Source: Paracyclopina nana
Taxonomy: Eukaryota; Arthropoda; Copepoda; Cyclopoida; Cyclopettidae
Reading direction: 5' to 3'
NCBI GenBank assembly: GCA_019096065.1
Contig: JAGUCH010000006.1
Coordinates: forward strand, 3,926,001-3,990,000
DNA length: 64,000 bases
Position numbers and translations under genes: made by a program. This document shows, piece by piece, positions 13,828-27,300 of the stretch. Positions within the stretch are counted from its first letter, which is position 1; each line of letters begins with the position of its first letter. Under the pieces are notes generated by a model that was given only the letters and a program-made list of their open reading frames with translations, had not been told where the DNA came from and made no database searches.

Positions 13828-16800
13828 ATGGCATCCGTTGGTAGAATCATATCACTACTTTTGACGATTGTGACATTGAGTGCAGCCAAAACTTCTCCGG
13901 ATTTACCAACGGATTTTGTCTCCAAATCTCGTGGTCACACAAACAACTGGGCTGTTCTTGTTGACACGTCTAGATTTTGGTTCAATTATCGGCATGTGGC
14001 TAACGTCTTATCCATCTATCGGAGCGTGAAGAGGCTGGGCATTCCGGATTCTAATATAATTCTGATGGTGGCAGATGACATGGCCTGCAATCCCCGAAAT
14101 CCAAGGCCTGCGACAGTTTTCAACAATGAGGTAGGTTATGATCAGTTTTTGCTTTAATATTTATCAATTACCATTTTTTTCCAATATCATAAAAGCATAG
14201 TGGACGCTTAAAAGCGTTGTTAGCTAGCCGCCTTCGCCCATCAGAAAGCTTAACTTTTATAACCAGTCCGTTCTGCTTTTTTTGCATAGATAATCCTGGA
14301 TTTTGTAATTGCCACTTTAAAATGGAGAGTGTGTAAGCTCAATTTTAAATGGAAATCTTCATTTGTGAAAGATATGTGTTGGCACTAAGATTCTAGCTTT
14401 GAGCCAGCATTGGTCTGCAGAGCTTCCATTATTCACGCATTTTTTACTGGCATTTTTATAACTTCGATGAGCGATCTTCTAACAAACAATCGGATACCAT
14501 TTGCCTAGCTACAATAGAGTCATGCCTTGACTATTTTTATAATTTCCGTCAAACGAAGGATTAACTTGATCTATATTAGCACACTGCACGCGTCATCAAT
14601 CTTATTTACGACTCGCCCTTGATGCATTCATTTTTAGCTTGTTAATCACATATAAGCTTGTGGCAGTGGTTCAAGAAATGCAAGTTTTGCTTCATTCTAT
14701 ACTTGCTATTGCTAGCAGAAGATAATTTTCTCTTTTTCCTGAGTTCCATCTCACATGGAAAATGCTGCACCTCAGTTTGTGTACATAATAAAAATTTATT
14801 TTATTGTCTCCCGCCGGATCAAATATCCTGACATTCTCCTCATGGTGATGTTTTTTTCTTTTGCTATAGAAGACCCCTGCTTTAAATTCACTCTAGCTAT
14901 TTTCTTTACTTGTTCCAGAATGAAATGATCGACGTTTATGGTGATGACGTAGAAGTAGACTATCGAGGCTACGAGGTCACCGTGGAAAACTTTGTTCGGC
15001 TGCTGACCGGGAGATTGCCGGAAAATACTCCCAGATCTAAGAGACTTTTGACTGATGCTGGCTCGAATATCTTGATCTACATGACAGGCCACGGAGGAGA
15101 TGGATTTTTAAAGTTCCAAGACTCGGAAGAAATAACGAATATTGAGCTTGCTGATGCTTTTGAACAGATGTGGTCGAAGCGAAGATATCACGAAATTTTC
15201 TTCATGATCGATACGTGCCAAGCAGCCTCGATGTACGCGGAGTTTTATTCACCCAATATTCTGGCTGTTGCGTCCAGCCTCGTTGGTGAGGATTCCTTGT
15301 CTCATCATATTGACTCGTCGATCGGAGTGTACATTATTGACAGATACACTTACCATGCCTTGGATTTTCTGGAGGGCGTCAACAGAGACTCAAAGTAAGC
15401 ATCGTCATTCACGTAGGATTTGGCTGGTTTTTAGCATGTTATTATGCCTTCATTATCTTGCAAGCAGTTCCAATATTGAAAAACTTCATTTGCAAGTAGC
15501 TCGAACGTTTTCTGATTTTACAAGACATTTTCCGATAAAGCAGCAAAATATTGATCGGCTTTTAGGCATCATCAAAAATAATTGATGCATTTCAATCAAA
15601 TGCAAGGCAAATTTTGGAGTTGTCTGAGCCCAAAGTGTTTTCTGGTTTAGAAGTAACTCTTTTTTATTGAGGCGCAGTTTGCACATTTCAGCCTCAATGT
15701 GCTTTCAGGAAACTCCCTAAAGGCTTTAAAACTGATTTATGTTACTGCGTTGGAAACCATGTACAAGGCTCTTTACTTTTTCCTTTCTTGATGTGTGACA
15801 CATTTTTGCATTTGTGCAACACTTATCTTAATCATGATGCACATACTCACGTACATTTTCTGAACGAAAATTGTGCTCGTTTTTCCTGCAGTACAAAGAT
15901 CGAGGTACTTCAGATCGCTCAGTGCACTTGGTTAATTGAAGTAAGCATGCATGCACCTAGGTGCTACTATTGGAAAACTTCATGGAGGTGCTCACTTGAT
16001 TAAAAGCCCAACAAATGTTGAATGCGCGCGTAACTTTGCAAATTGTGCTTACTTCTCTTGTAATTTCCTCTTAAAAGAGATTGCATCGTTTCTTAAGGTT
16101 CTTTTTCCGTTCGGAAGTGTTTCAAAGGAAGCGTCGTCGGTTAGGTTCCTATTGAGGAATTGAACAAAAGGTTGCCTCAAAAATTGAGCGACTCAAGGAT
16201 CCAATAAGCTTGCGCAATAAGCAAGAAAGCGCTGCCTTGTCTCCTATGGAATCAATCAACGTTTTTCCGTTTTTAGATGCGAAATTGAATTTATCTTTTT
16301 GACAGTAACGCAATAAGATCTATTCTCTTATGCAGTTGGCATTCACTCTTAGCTAGAAGCCTTTTCAAGTTGTCCGATTAAAACCGATTTTTGAGCAGGC
16401 CAACAAAGTAATGGAGCAGTCATTTTTCACTATGGATGATGATTTAGGCCTGGTTCACCTGCGATATTATGATCAAAATATCGAGCGATATTATGCTGAT
16501 ATTTGCAAGTATCAGGTACTTCCAAAATCATTTTTTAATTTTTTTCTTCGGATTCGGTCTTTTGGCGCCAAAAGCCATCCTACAACAGTATCTAATTTCT
16601 CAGTTTCTCAGTATTTCGCTCCGATATTTTGTCAAAATATCTGATATTATGAGCAGGTGAACCATGCCTTAAAAAACTGCCATTACGATAGACAGCTGGG
16701 TTTGAGGTTGGAGTTAGGCTTTTTTATGTCTTCTGCTTGGGTTAATTGCTGATTCTACTTAAAAGCCTCGTGCATTACTTGATGAAGCTATGAAGGAGCC

Positions 16801-17759
16801 CTTTTGTTGCCATAAAAGCCAAACATGCTCAGATCAACATCATCGTAATCATGTCGAATGCTCTCATGTGCTGAAACTTTTTACGGAACCAGAGACTTGA
16901 TGTAAATCCCTGGAAAGGACTGTTTTGTAAATTGCGTTTTGCTGTTTTTCAATTCTGCGTTGTGAGCACTTTCGTTTCCATCTTGCATACGAATGGGTGT
17001 ATACACGCGTACGTGCGAGCGAGATGCTAGCTAATTCCATGCTTGTGATTACTTCATTCATATGGGAAACCTTGCTCAGGGACTAATTCAGCGTCTGTTA
17101 CAAAATGAGACATTGAAGGAATTTTTTCTCCCCGAATATCACGAAAGAAAGCTTCCTCTGAACTGGCAATTTATGGCAAAACAAATTTTCTCAACTATAA
17201 CTTTATTCTCAACTGTCCCTCACTTACTTAGTGAAATATGCTTTTACCACCTGTGTCTCTCATTAATTATGAGCTATGCTCATAGAGCCTCTAGTATCTC
17301 CTTGCCTTTACACCTCCTTTCACAAAACTAGCAAGAAATACCTATTTTTCATGCACGATTGGAGTCGGGCTTACTAACTGAGCAAATGCTGAAAAAAGTC
17401 ATAAAGGAAATAGCGTGGAAAATATGCTTTCCTGAATCCTATTGAATTGACGCGCCCCTTTTTTTTGCAGAAAAACGATGGGCGAATTTCTGCAAGTCTG
17501 TCCCAAGAGGTTGTGCATCTCCACTGTGGGGAAACGAACTGATCTATTCCCTCGCGATCCATTTAAAGTGCCCATAACTGACTTTTTTGGGTCTGTGAGA
17601 AATGTCGAATTGACGAACGAAGTGCTAAACCTGACAACTCTCACTACTACGGTGCAAGCAGGCGAAAATACGGCAGGAAAAGTGAAGGAGCCGCCAAGAG
17701 AGCATCTTTATCACTATCCAGAGCTTTTGCCAATTTTCCTCGAAATCGAGAGCCAATAA
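13828..17759 (+). CDS. PIGK: GPI-anchor transamidase catalytic subunit (PIG-K/GPI8)
   Basis: A C13-family cysteine protease in the ER lumen. It cleaves the C-terminal GPI-attachment signal of proproteins and transfers the GPI anchor. Exons are 13828-14130, 14919-15394 and 17471-17759 (1068 nt, 355 aa). The N-terminus is a signal peptide ([20 protein letters not shown]). The catalytic dyad is visible: His159 in MTGHGGD and Cys201 in IDTCQAAS, close to the human spacing. The conserved FQVCPK-like and TDFFGSVR segments are in exon 3. The reading frame stops at [12 protein letters not shown] without the C-terminal transmembrane helix of the human protein (395 aa). An AATAAA hexamer overlaps the stop codon (17755-17760). 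It is divergent from DNMBP and convergent with the GPCR gene. Confidence 0.95.
16447..16668. mobile_element. PIF/Harbinger-like MITE in PIGK intron 2
   Basis: A 222-bp element whose left end reads GGCCTGGTTCACCTGC; the complement of the right end reads GGCATGGTTCACCTGC. The arms share further inverted blocks rich in GATATTAT and CAAAATATC. The flanking trinucleotide TTA occurs on both sides, as expected of PIF/Harbinger target sites. It has no coding capacity. It lies in the roughly 2-kb second intron of PIGK. Confidence 0.75.
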
Positions 17760-17760
17760 A
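17755..17760 (+). terminator. Polyadenylation signal overlapping the PIGK stop
   Basis: AATAAA overlaps the TAA stop (17757-17759). It is the only hexamer close to the end of PIGK that I see, so the 3' UTR would be very short. The inference is from position only. Confidence 0.45.
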
Positions 17761-17834
17761 CGTACGTAGCTGGCTGGCGAAATGAGCGGGATTTTTTCCG
17801 AGTCTCGAGTCCGAGTGGTGACATAATTGATACT

Positions 17835-17840
17835 TTTATT
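17835..17840 (-). terminator. Candidate polyadenylation signal of the GPCR gene
   Basis: TTTATT on the + strand is AATAAA on the minus strand. It lies about 215 nt after the GPCR stop and just beyond the convergent PIGK end. Confidence 0.4.
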
Positions 17841-18054
17841 CCAAGGTACGAGTACATGGCAAAATTATTTGCGCTACATTTGGACTCTTCTAAAACTACA
17901 CTCATTTATGCATAATACATAAGTTATGAGAATTGTACACATGAAAGGGCTGATGACATTTGTTTCATATTTCAACACAGAAATGCTTTCTCCAAAATAC
18001 ACACTATTCCGAGGATTTGGGCCCAATGAAGATCATCATCATTATCATCACAAT

Positions 18055-21000
18055 TTAGCTGTAGCTGTTGGTGGGCAAAATGTTCATGACAGTCATCTCG
18101 TGGCTGCCTTGTTCTTCATTGTTGTTGACCAAATAGTTGTTGCTGCTGTTGTTGCTCGCTGCTCTGTAGCGAGTCCACAGCAATTTCAGCTCGGTACGAA
18201 AGACCTCAGACATCGCACAATAGAGGAAAAAATTGAGTGCAGAGTTGCACGTGAGTAATAAGTGTGAGATGAGGCCAATGATCAGGATCCAGAGAGGCAT
18301 TCCTCCACAACCTGCCAAGTAGTCAGCCTTTTTTCGCTCAAAGGTCAGAGCCTCGTGAACGTTGAGAAAGTTGCGAGGAACATGGCAGACCAGAAATAAA
18401 ATCACGATCCCAAATAAGATTAGAGCTTGTCGGTTTTCTTCGAGGACTTGCTGTGAGTGCGTGTTGCGAGACGATAGCAGGCCTGCAGCAGGAAAGGAAT
18501 TATCTTTTTTAAAATATCTGCCTTTTCATAGCACAATTCTAGTGAAGCTCCCCTCCCATTATAATTAATTTTCCGCACTTCTATGGCAGTAATTTGTCCA
18601 AACTGCTGTGCAAACTTGCACATGGCAACTGTGTAATATTCAATAATTCAAGGCGCCAAGAGCTGCTTCTCCTTTCCCATGTTTTTCAAGCGATCCTCTT
18701 AATCCAGCCCATGCAGTTTCATGATGCATCATCATACTTGCATTTGCAATCAAATTGAATACAGCTCTTTTCATTTAGTATTCAGGCAAGTTTTTGGTGG
18801 ACAACAATCAACAAACAAGTTGCGCTGTCGTTCCCATTATTGCTATCATTTATAGAAGGAAGAGGGCAAAGTTGGGAATCGATGGCATAAATCTGTGCGT
18901 GTGTGGCTCTTTTAGGGGGAATTTATTGGAATTCGAAACGACCAACACATCTTCACCCAAGTTCTATCAGGAAAAGTTAATGGATTAAATCGAGCTGAAG
19001 GCCACTCGCTCGACTTTTAATTAGCATGGAAGCAGCGATTTAAATATTCTCTTAATTATTCTGGCTCTATCTGAAAGTGGCTCGAGTATCAAAAGCTTTA
19101 ATTGGTTGAACCATTAAAACAATTACTTTCATTTGCTGCCTTAATCGGCTGCAAGTTAACAATGATCTCGTTTTCTTTCTGCTAAATGGAAATTGAGCCA
19201 GTCTTTCTTTGGATACATTTTGCAGGGATGCCATTCTTTCACCACCTCCAAAAGGCTATTGGTATTGCTTTGTAGTGATGGCAGGTATTGCTACAAATAT
19301 TACACTTTTGGACGTAGACAAATCCTTTGAGCTGTTAGTGCGTATTGTCGCTTGGAATACAACTCACGTGCACCCAAAGCTTTCCATATGGTACAAATTA
19401 CAAGCGTTACCTTGCATGTTTTGCCTCCTAATCTTCATTGACTCGTAGATCTTACAGTTAAAGTTGATGAGGGTAATTAAGGGGATTAATCCAGTCACAA
19501 TTAGCCTCGCATGGTTGTGATAGTAGACTGCATAATCGTCGTTGAGCCGAAGCTTCGTGGGTCCAATGGCCGACTGAAAAAGAAACACAAAGCAATTCAC
19601 ATGAGCATGTCCTCGTCTCATCAAGGCTTTCTTATGGATGGCCACACACTTGTACTGTCTGCAGCTCGGCTCCAACAGCAAAAATCAGCACCTATATTAC
19701 AAATCTGCTATGCTTCTTGCTAGCTCCTGTGCTCAGCAGCATTTTACTAAACTGGTTAGCCAAACAAATATACTATTCTTATTTTTGGCGTTCGAACCAC
19801 GCTGCCTTACCTCTTTTTATGGAGGCATTTTTTGCTAACAATTGAGTCCTCTTTATATCTTAAAATAACACTTTGTTTAACACATCATACTAGCTTCCTT
19901 TTATCTTAGAGTGTAAAAATATTTTTAATGGCAACTTGCATCGAAGAGCTGTTTTTTAAGTTTTACTCAAGTTAAAAAACAGTCAATTTTGAGAGGAAGA
20001 TAGCTGGCGATGAAACATTTTCAAACAAATTCATTCCCTCTTTAGAATACAAGAAATAGCTACAAAGCTGCATAGTGCTCTTGGGGTTGCGTAATTAGAA
20101 TAAAAGAGATTTGTGGTGAAACAATGACGAGAAATAGCCTTTACTGTAAGCGCTAAGAGAGTAGTATATTTGATGTTTACGACGATGAAGCACTGCCCAC
20201 TAAAAATTCAGATGAGCTCATCAACGAATGACAAAGTAGAGATTGTTAGCATAATTATGCTCCATGCTTGACTTCGCTATTCAACATCCAACATCGCGGA
20301 ATTTTATTGTTAAAGCCAGGTGGCTCCACCCTTTTAACGCAAACGCAACGAGTTAATTAAGGCTGGTATATTTAAGATTGTACAGTCCCCTACTTTTTTA
20401 TCTTCAAAAACCGCCAAGCTTCGGTGAGGAAAGCTTTAAATCTGGCTGTGGCAGAATGGTAACTTATTTACAGATCGCCACGTCATAAATAATGCTCACT
20501 TAATCCGATCTAAATTGCTTATCTATCAGGAGTTTCTTTGAATTGCATATGCATGGTTTTAGTTGCCCAGCAACAAATCATCTCACTTCTTGAGATCTCT
20601 CACATAAAAGCCTCTTTTGCTAAGCTTATTGACAGAGGAAGCAATAAAATACGTGAAAAAAATTATTATAGGAGAAAGGCATAAAGTATGCCAAGCAGTC
20701 GCGCGCGTACTGATAAGAAAACAAAGGGTAATCTTATAAATGAATTATATAGCCTAGCTTTTATAATACTATGCTGTCAAGGGGCTTGCTAATGAAAACC
20801 CCACCTTGATAACTTCTTCTCCACTCTCCTCATCATGAATGGTGTAGTGGTTGATTCTGAGCTCCAGGAATTTTGGCACATTGAAAGTCACACTCAAGAA
20901 GAGGACTGGAAGCATGTACTTGTGAACTCTCTGCCATTGTCTTCCACTTACAATTATGGCATGATAATCAATGGGCTCAGAGATGGCCTTGTACCGCTCC

Positions 21001-21398
21001 ATGGCCAAAACTACAGTCATGAATATAGACAGGCATAACACAATGTTATGGAACGGGTACAGAAAGTACACAAAGGCCTCGTTATGCCAGGGTATCTTCA
21101 CAATCCCTTCCTGCCTCAGGCTCTCCAGCAAGGCCAGAGTCAGGTAAATATTGTCACAAATGGCCAGTAGGAGAAGCAACCGGTTAAACGTGCTCTTGAA
21201 CAGAGTTTTCGAGCGTAGAACTGGGATACTAATGGCATTGCTGATGGCTCCTATGAAGCACAGCACAACTTGGGCCACGCCCCCTATCCAAAAGGACAGG
21301 CTATTGAAGAAAGCCAACTCTTCAGGGCTCACGCCGCTACACTCGTATCCTGTGGCATTTTCAGAAATGATGATGCTACTGTTTGAATTGTCAGACAT
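18055..21398 (-). CDS. Class A peptide GPCR, FMRFamide-receptor-like
   Basis: A seven-helix plasma-membrane receptor, probably for a neuropeptide. Exons are 21398-20805, 19573-19411 and 18482-18055 (1185 nt, 394 aa). The N-terminus carries several NxS/T glycosylation sites. TM1 is near residues 36-60, and TM3 ends in AMERY (a variant of the DRY motif). TM5 lies in exon 2 (ARLIVTGLIPLITLINF) and TM6 in exon 3 (ILFGIVILFLVCHVPRN). TM7 contains NSALNFFLY in place of NPxxY. The TM5-ICL3 pattern and the NSxxNFxxY form resemble arthropod FMRFamide-receptor-like proteins. That assignment is by recalled family resemblance and the ligand is not determined. The C-terminal tail is rich in Asn and Ser. 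The exon 1 donor is GTGGGG, which is weak. Confidence 0.88.
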
Positions 21399-24300
21399 TT
21401 CAAGCAGACTGACACGGGATCAGTACTGAGCTTTCGCCTCTTGATTTTGAATGCATTCTCTTACAGAGAGAAGACTCAACTCGGTTTTCGCCGCGCGGAC
21501 GTATTTGCTTATAAGCCCTGCGCTATAGCGAAGTAAGCGAAAATGCGGATACAGATGCGAGTGTCTTTTTTCCCGTTTCTATTTTCATAAACTAAATTTT
21601 TCATGTGAAACATTCAAAAGATCTTTTCATCTGCTAGCTGCCGCGTCACTAGGGATTCACTCGCGCAGATTTTGTGCACCGTTTTTGTGTATAATTTGCG
21701 TCGCCTAAAAAATAGAATTCTTCGTAAAATTGAGCTAGCGTTCCATGAGCTCATTTGACTCAAAGAAAGTTGACCCACTTTTTTCCGTCTTTAATAGTGT
21801 AAAAATAGTAAATCTTTCAGAAAAGCCTCATCAGTGGTAAAAACCTGAATACATAGCTCAATGTGCGAAGCTGTTTCTTAGTGCGCACATATTATGCATG
21901 TATTGTGAATGGAAAGAGTTGACTAAACAGCGTTGATGATCACAATGGTTTTTCTGTCGGTCTTTGAAGTTTTAATTTTAAGAGCCACGAAAAAGTTAGT
22001 TTAAAATAACATAGTCAAACTTGCAAGCACTCAAGAAACGAGTTTTGGAAGCTGAGGCAAATGTCAGCTATGAAATATAATACTCTTAGCTTGTATGGTA
22101 AGTGATGTTATTAATATCATCATAACCTTCCCGCCCTCTAACTATTATCAAGAATGAGCAGACAGCTAAGCAATTTTGAAATTGTGCAAAATTGCAGCAC
22201 ATAAACTGTGAGCACCGGCCATTTTGCTCTCACATTTCGCTTCCGAATGAAATAGGTAATTTTAGAATATGCATTTACGCACTTTACTGATATCTTGGAT
22301 CTACGCAGTCTATTTTCACTAATTTTAAAATTGACATTATTGATTGAGAAATGATTGAGTGACACATTTTTTCTCAAGTCTTTTCGATGGACAATTATTG
22401 TAAACAAGCAGCTTTGGGGGCTTCAATCAATGTTATCATAATTAAATGTCATTCATACCAAATATGTACCTACAAAAAGTCCTCAAAAGTAGCTTAACCA
22501 CAGCTCTTTAAAGTTGGGTCTTCCACAACTTCTAGAGGGACATTTTTTGTCCATCCTTGTTTGACGTCGTCCTTTGAAAAGGTCGAGTTGCTGCAGTATT
22601 TAGGGGCTTTTCGTACAAAAGCTTTAATCCAAAACTTTCATCACATCAACGTTAACCCTGGCACAGCACTGCACATGTACGATCTTCTGGCTCATTTTTC
22701 TTTAGACCAGAAGTCACGATTCGTCATAGAGAAAGGCCACAAACGACCTTCATGTGAAAACATGTTACTCCAACCAACTTTCATGGCAAACACAGATTGA
22801 TCCACAATTATCACCGAGACCATAACATATCGTATTCATAAAGGTTCAAGCTTCTATTCGATCTAAGTGCTCATGTCGTACGTTGCCAGGTTGCCTCAAA
22901 AACATAGGCTCGATCCATCTGAAATTTGACTGCATACGAAAAAGGCGGGACAATCTGTACGATTTTTTTTGCTTCAAAACTGTTTCATTAGACGATATTT
23001 AGCTCCGTAAAGTTAGAAATATTTTTCTACTCTAAGCTGAGCTTTGGGTAAATGTCTAGAAAGGAATACCTGAAAATTCACTAAAAATTCCTAGTAAATC
23101 TCATACTGAATCCTTCATTCCGCCGAAACTTTGTTTATTGCAAGTTCAAGTCAAGGATCTTAAAGTTACGTTACTGCTGACAAGGCTAAGCAACCATCAT
23201 CATCAGCAATAATTTCTTGTAAAGAAGGTAATGCTCGCCTTTCTCCTGGATATTCCCTATTGTAAGCACCTGGCAGGATGGAAAGCCTGACTGAAAATGA
23301 AGACAAATAATCGGTGAAAGCAACAGTCGAAGCATTGAAAACTTGTTGTTAACCACATGATTTAAAATGTTTTGAGCAGCCAAAATTTCAAATGTTTCAT
23401 TTTCACCCTTTCCCGAAAATATTTAGCTGTCCAAATGAGCTACTTTGTAATGACTGTCTAATCTAGCTTTGCAATTCTCTTAACGAGCCAAAACAGGATG
23501 CGTCTATGACATAACTGAAATCCATGAAAGCTTGGCAACCAATTTTCTGCCAAACTAAGCAAACTGTTGAGTAATGTTCAAAACTTGTGCTCGGCATATG
23601 CACTCACAGCGGAAATTTGATGAAAATTCAATTAAAACTAGAGGTGGAGCATCGATGCTCGAATTGGTCATGTCCTTACTCCTTGCGCAGAATCTTGCAT
23701 GCCTAAAACTAAAAGCAGCAATTAATAAAAAGAATGCTTTGCGCCAAAGTGGGAATAATCAATTGCTATTTCTTTAAAGCAACGTAATCGATGTATTATT
23801 TTTATGAAGGCCTTGGCAACCACCATAAAAATAAGTTGCTATTAAAAAATGTATTCAAGAACTCTAAAAAAAAAAATACTGAGCCCTCTTTTTGGTTCGT
23901 TAAGGTTTTTCATTGTGCTGTTGCATTACTTTATGGAATATTTTCAGTACAAGGTTTAGTGGGCTCAAATCTTAATTGTTGCGCATTTGCTTCCGTAACT
24001 TTAGTTTCGTTGAATCTCAAAACCTATTGAAGAATAGAATCATATTGCGTGCTCTAGCAAATCAGATCAAAGCCAAAATTACAAATATAGCCTTGATTCT
24101 TTGGTTGATGAAAAAACCAGAAACACAAAAGTTATACTCCGACCAAGCCATTTTCGTCCCATACGAGGCTACTTTTTTTATTGCAATCTACTCTGAGGGA
24201 CTAAAAATATGTGCTCTTGCGGCAGCAGGATGTCAAAAACATTATCCCTTTGAAGAGGTCTAATAATATCCCAAGCCTAAATCTTGAAAAGTCTCACGCG

Positions 24301-27300
24301 GGAATAAAATACCCGAGGCAATCTTAAAAGTAGATTTGGATGCTGAGTGAGTTTTGATGCATCTCATAATTGGCAAATGCTTCCATGAAGTATCTCTATG
24401 ATCATTAATCATTATAAATGTACGCATTATTTTAAATATACTATAGATCACTACAACGAATTCATTTGGCTTTCTTTGACCTAACAATTGCTTGGTTGAA
24501 AGTTACAAGAAAACGATCGATTCTGTCAAAGATGTATTTGTTAATTTGCCTCATATCGGTGTAATGCATTAGTGCATGATTGTAGTACATCGATGCAGTG
24601 TGACCTAGGGAAAGTAAGACTTAAACTAGAAAAGTTACGAAACTGCGCACTTGGGCCGAATTGGTATGGCCCAAGAGAAATTAATAAAGTTTGCCAAGCA
24701 AAAAATCCACAAACTTGCTTATACCATGCATTACTTTTTCTCTTCGCGGCGTTGATTTGCTTACTCACTTATTCTTGAAGAGCACCACTGAGTTGTTTTA
24801 TTGGCACTAAAAAAAGATATCACCGAAGTAAAACTAGAAAATTAGAAAGCCATCGCAAATAACATAAAGCTTTTTTGCGAATTACTTGAGCGGAAGTATT
24901 TTTGTCACGCAGATGTCATCATAAATAAAAATGTGCAGAATTGCAATCTTTGGTTGAACTATGGTGGCAAACTTGTTAATATAAAGTGGAACATTTATTT
25001 TGTTCTGTGCGCGCGAAAGCCATCCACAATGCAATCTGGGTAATGAAGAAAAACACGTGCTTGCAACTGTGGTGTATGGTTTGGTCGCATTGTAATCAAC
25101 TTTTAAGGAAGTGCGAGAGGGCCATTTAATCTCGCGGAATGAGAATGTGGATATGCCACCAGAATGGAAATGCCTTGTTAAAAATTCAGTGGTAATTGCA
25201 AACCGCAATGGTTGTAAATTCAAAAAGTGGTAACTTTAACATCAAATAAAGTTGTAATTGCATTTCCTTTCATATGACTCTCAGCATAATTGGAGCTGAG
25301 TGTGGCAATCAGCGAGTCGACAGCATCAAGGTCGTGTCCACGTGGGTTTAACCTTTACAGTAGCATATGTAGTGCTTTACCATGTAGCAGTAGTGGCTTT
25401 CAAAGGACCGAAAATAGACATAAAAGTTGTTGGGTGGAGGTAAATTGCTGGTTGGTGGCAACATGTCGAACAAGCTAAATAGGGCGAGTCCTTAAAAAGC
25501 CTACAACTGCTAGTCTATTGACATGGACGAAATTGCTGCTGCTTCATGCTGCTCATGTAATGAATTTTCTGTCAGCACAGTTTTCCAATGAAATTGAAAA
25601 ATCAGCTCATCCTTCAACATGCCCTATTATTTTTGCCTGATAAAAATTATACAGGTGAACAATAAGGGGTTTGTTCATTGTGTGAAAATGGGCACAAAAA
25701 TCTTTGCTGGAAAAAGGAAACTTTTGCTTTTCAATTGTCCCGTAGGGAATCGCGGTTCCCTAGATGACTTTCCGTCAGTCTTCCAAATGAAGGTGCAAAA
25801 TAATAGTAGCGCTCTTCTATTCTACATTTATATCGGTCCCCAAATGAAGACAAGCTTTTAGGACCTTCTGCTAATTAATTAAGGGCTCTCATGTACATAG
25901 AGATTGATCTTTTAGGGTCGCTTTCTCTCGAGAACGGCCGCTTATATCGCGACGATGCCCTGGTGGAAATAATTGCAGCACCTAAATGATTCTGGGATCC
26001 AAGTACATGGAAGAATGTCCTCATTGATCCTAATCATAAATGGAAGAAGTAGATGTAGCTCCTTTGAACACCCAACTCTCATACTAGATAGCATTTGGCC
26101 CTGGGAAAAAGAGGAGGCGAAACAAAGATATCTTTTTCTTCCTATTCTTTCATGTCAAAACACTGAAATGGAACGCAGCTCAAGCCCAATGACTTTTTTC
26201 ACAAGAGGGTTTTGTGCTTGGAATTATTCATGGCAATGGGTACAGAGCGTGGCCTTCAAATCAGAGCCATTGCATGTTATAGAAGAGTACTACATTGTGG
26301 CAGAAGAAGAACGCACAAGCTTTGATAGTCTCATACATGCTTTCTAATTTGTTCGGTAAAACAAGCTCTTAAGCAATGGGCCCAAAGCATCTTTCTTTCG
26401 TTGTGCCATGGAAAATTCCTATGACACGATTGCATGTGTGCCGTCCGTCGAAGGCCCTACCATAAAAGAGAAAGCCTTCGGGCCAGCAGCCTCGACTTTC
26501 ACGGAAGCGCCTCTCTCCTTAGAAAATGTTGATCGGTTACTGCCTTTTTAGTTGTTGCTTGAATCTCACGGCGATAATACACATACTACCGAAAAGGATA
26601 CATTTCTATTGCCACAAGATAAATCAGGTAAGATACATGAGTTATATTTGACGCTAGCAAAGTGCAGAGTTGGCAGAAAAAATAATGTGTCCCTAAAAAA
26701 CTTTTCTGAAGGCTTGATGAGTGACCTTAATTCAAGCCCAAACTTTTATAACAGAAGAAGTTGCCTATTTGGCCTCTATACCAACGAACATCATTCTAAA
26801 CGCAATCAAAGCTCGCTGCATGTTATCCAGTTGATTTGCCGAATTCCGAGAAATCTGAGAGCATGGCTGTTGTTTGCTTAGCAAAATATAGACCTGCGAA
26901 GAGAGTTCAAAATGTGCAGAGGAGTAAACTAATTTTGAAATTGTTGCTAGAATAACGGAAAATAGCACATGTCAGGCTCTACGATTAAATGCTGGTAGAA
27001 CTTATCAAAAAAAAAATGCAATGGTATATAAGCAAGTCTTTTCTATTTCATATGTGAAAGCTCTTCCTGCATAGAAATTGAGCAAACAAGACTTTTACTA
27101 TAATTGGTTTTGGACAGGAAGTGAAGAGCTAGGAGCATGGTCACCAATGTGTGAATAGTGACAAAAGAATGTTTTGTTATTCAGCATTACCGAGCTTATG
27201 TGGAATATACATGCATGGTGCCAAAAAAGGCCTCAGCTCACTGACTACTTGACCGCAGCTCACCATAATTATGTTGCATCATAGAGTAAGCCCTTTTTCA

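Noticed and set aside
25973..26881. Two ORFs over 100 codons in the gene-poor region
   Set aside because: They lack ATG starts, recognisable domains or splice partners, and are compatible with chance in AT-rich DNA.
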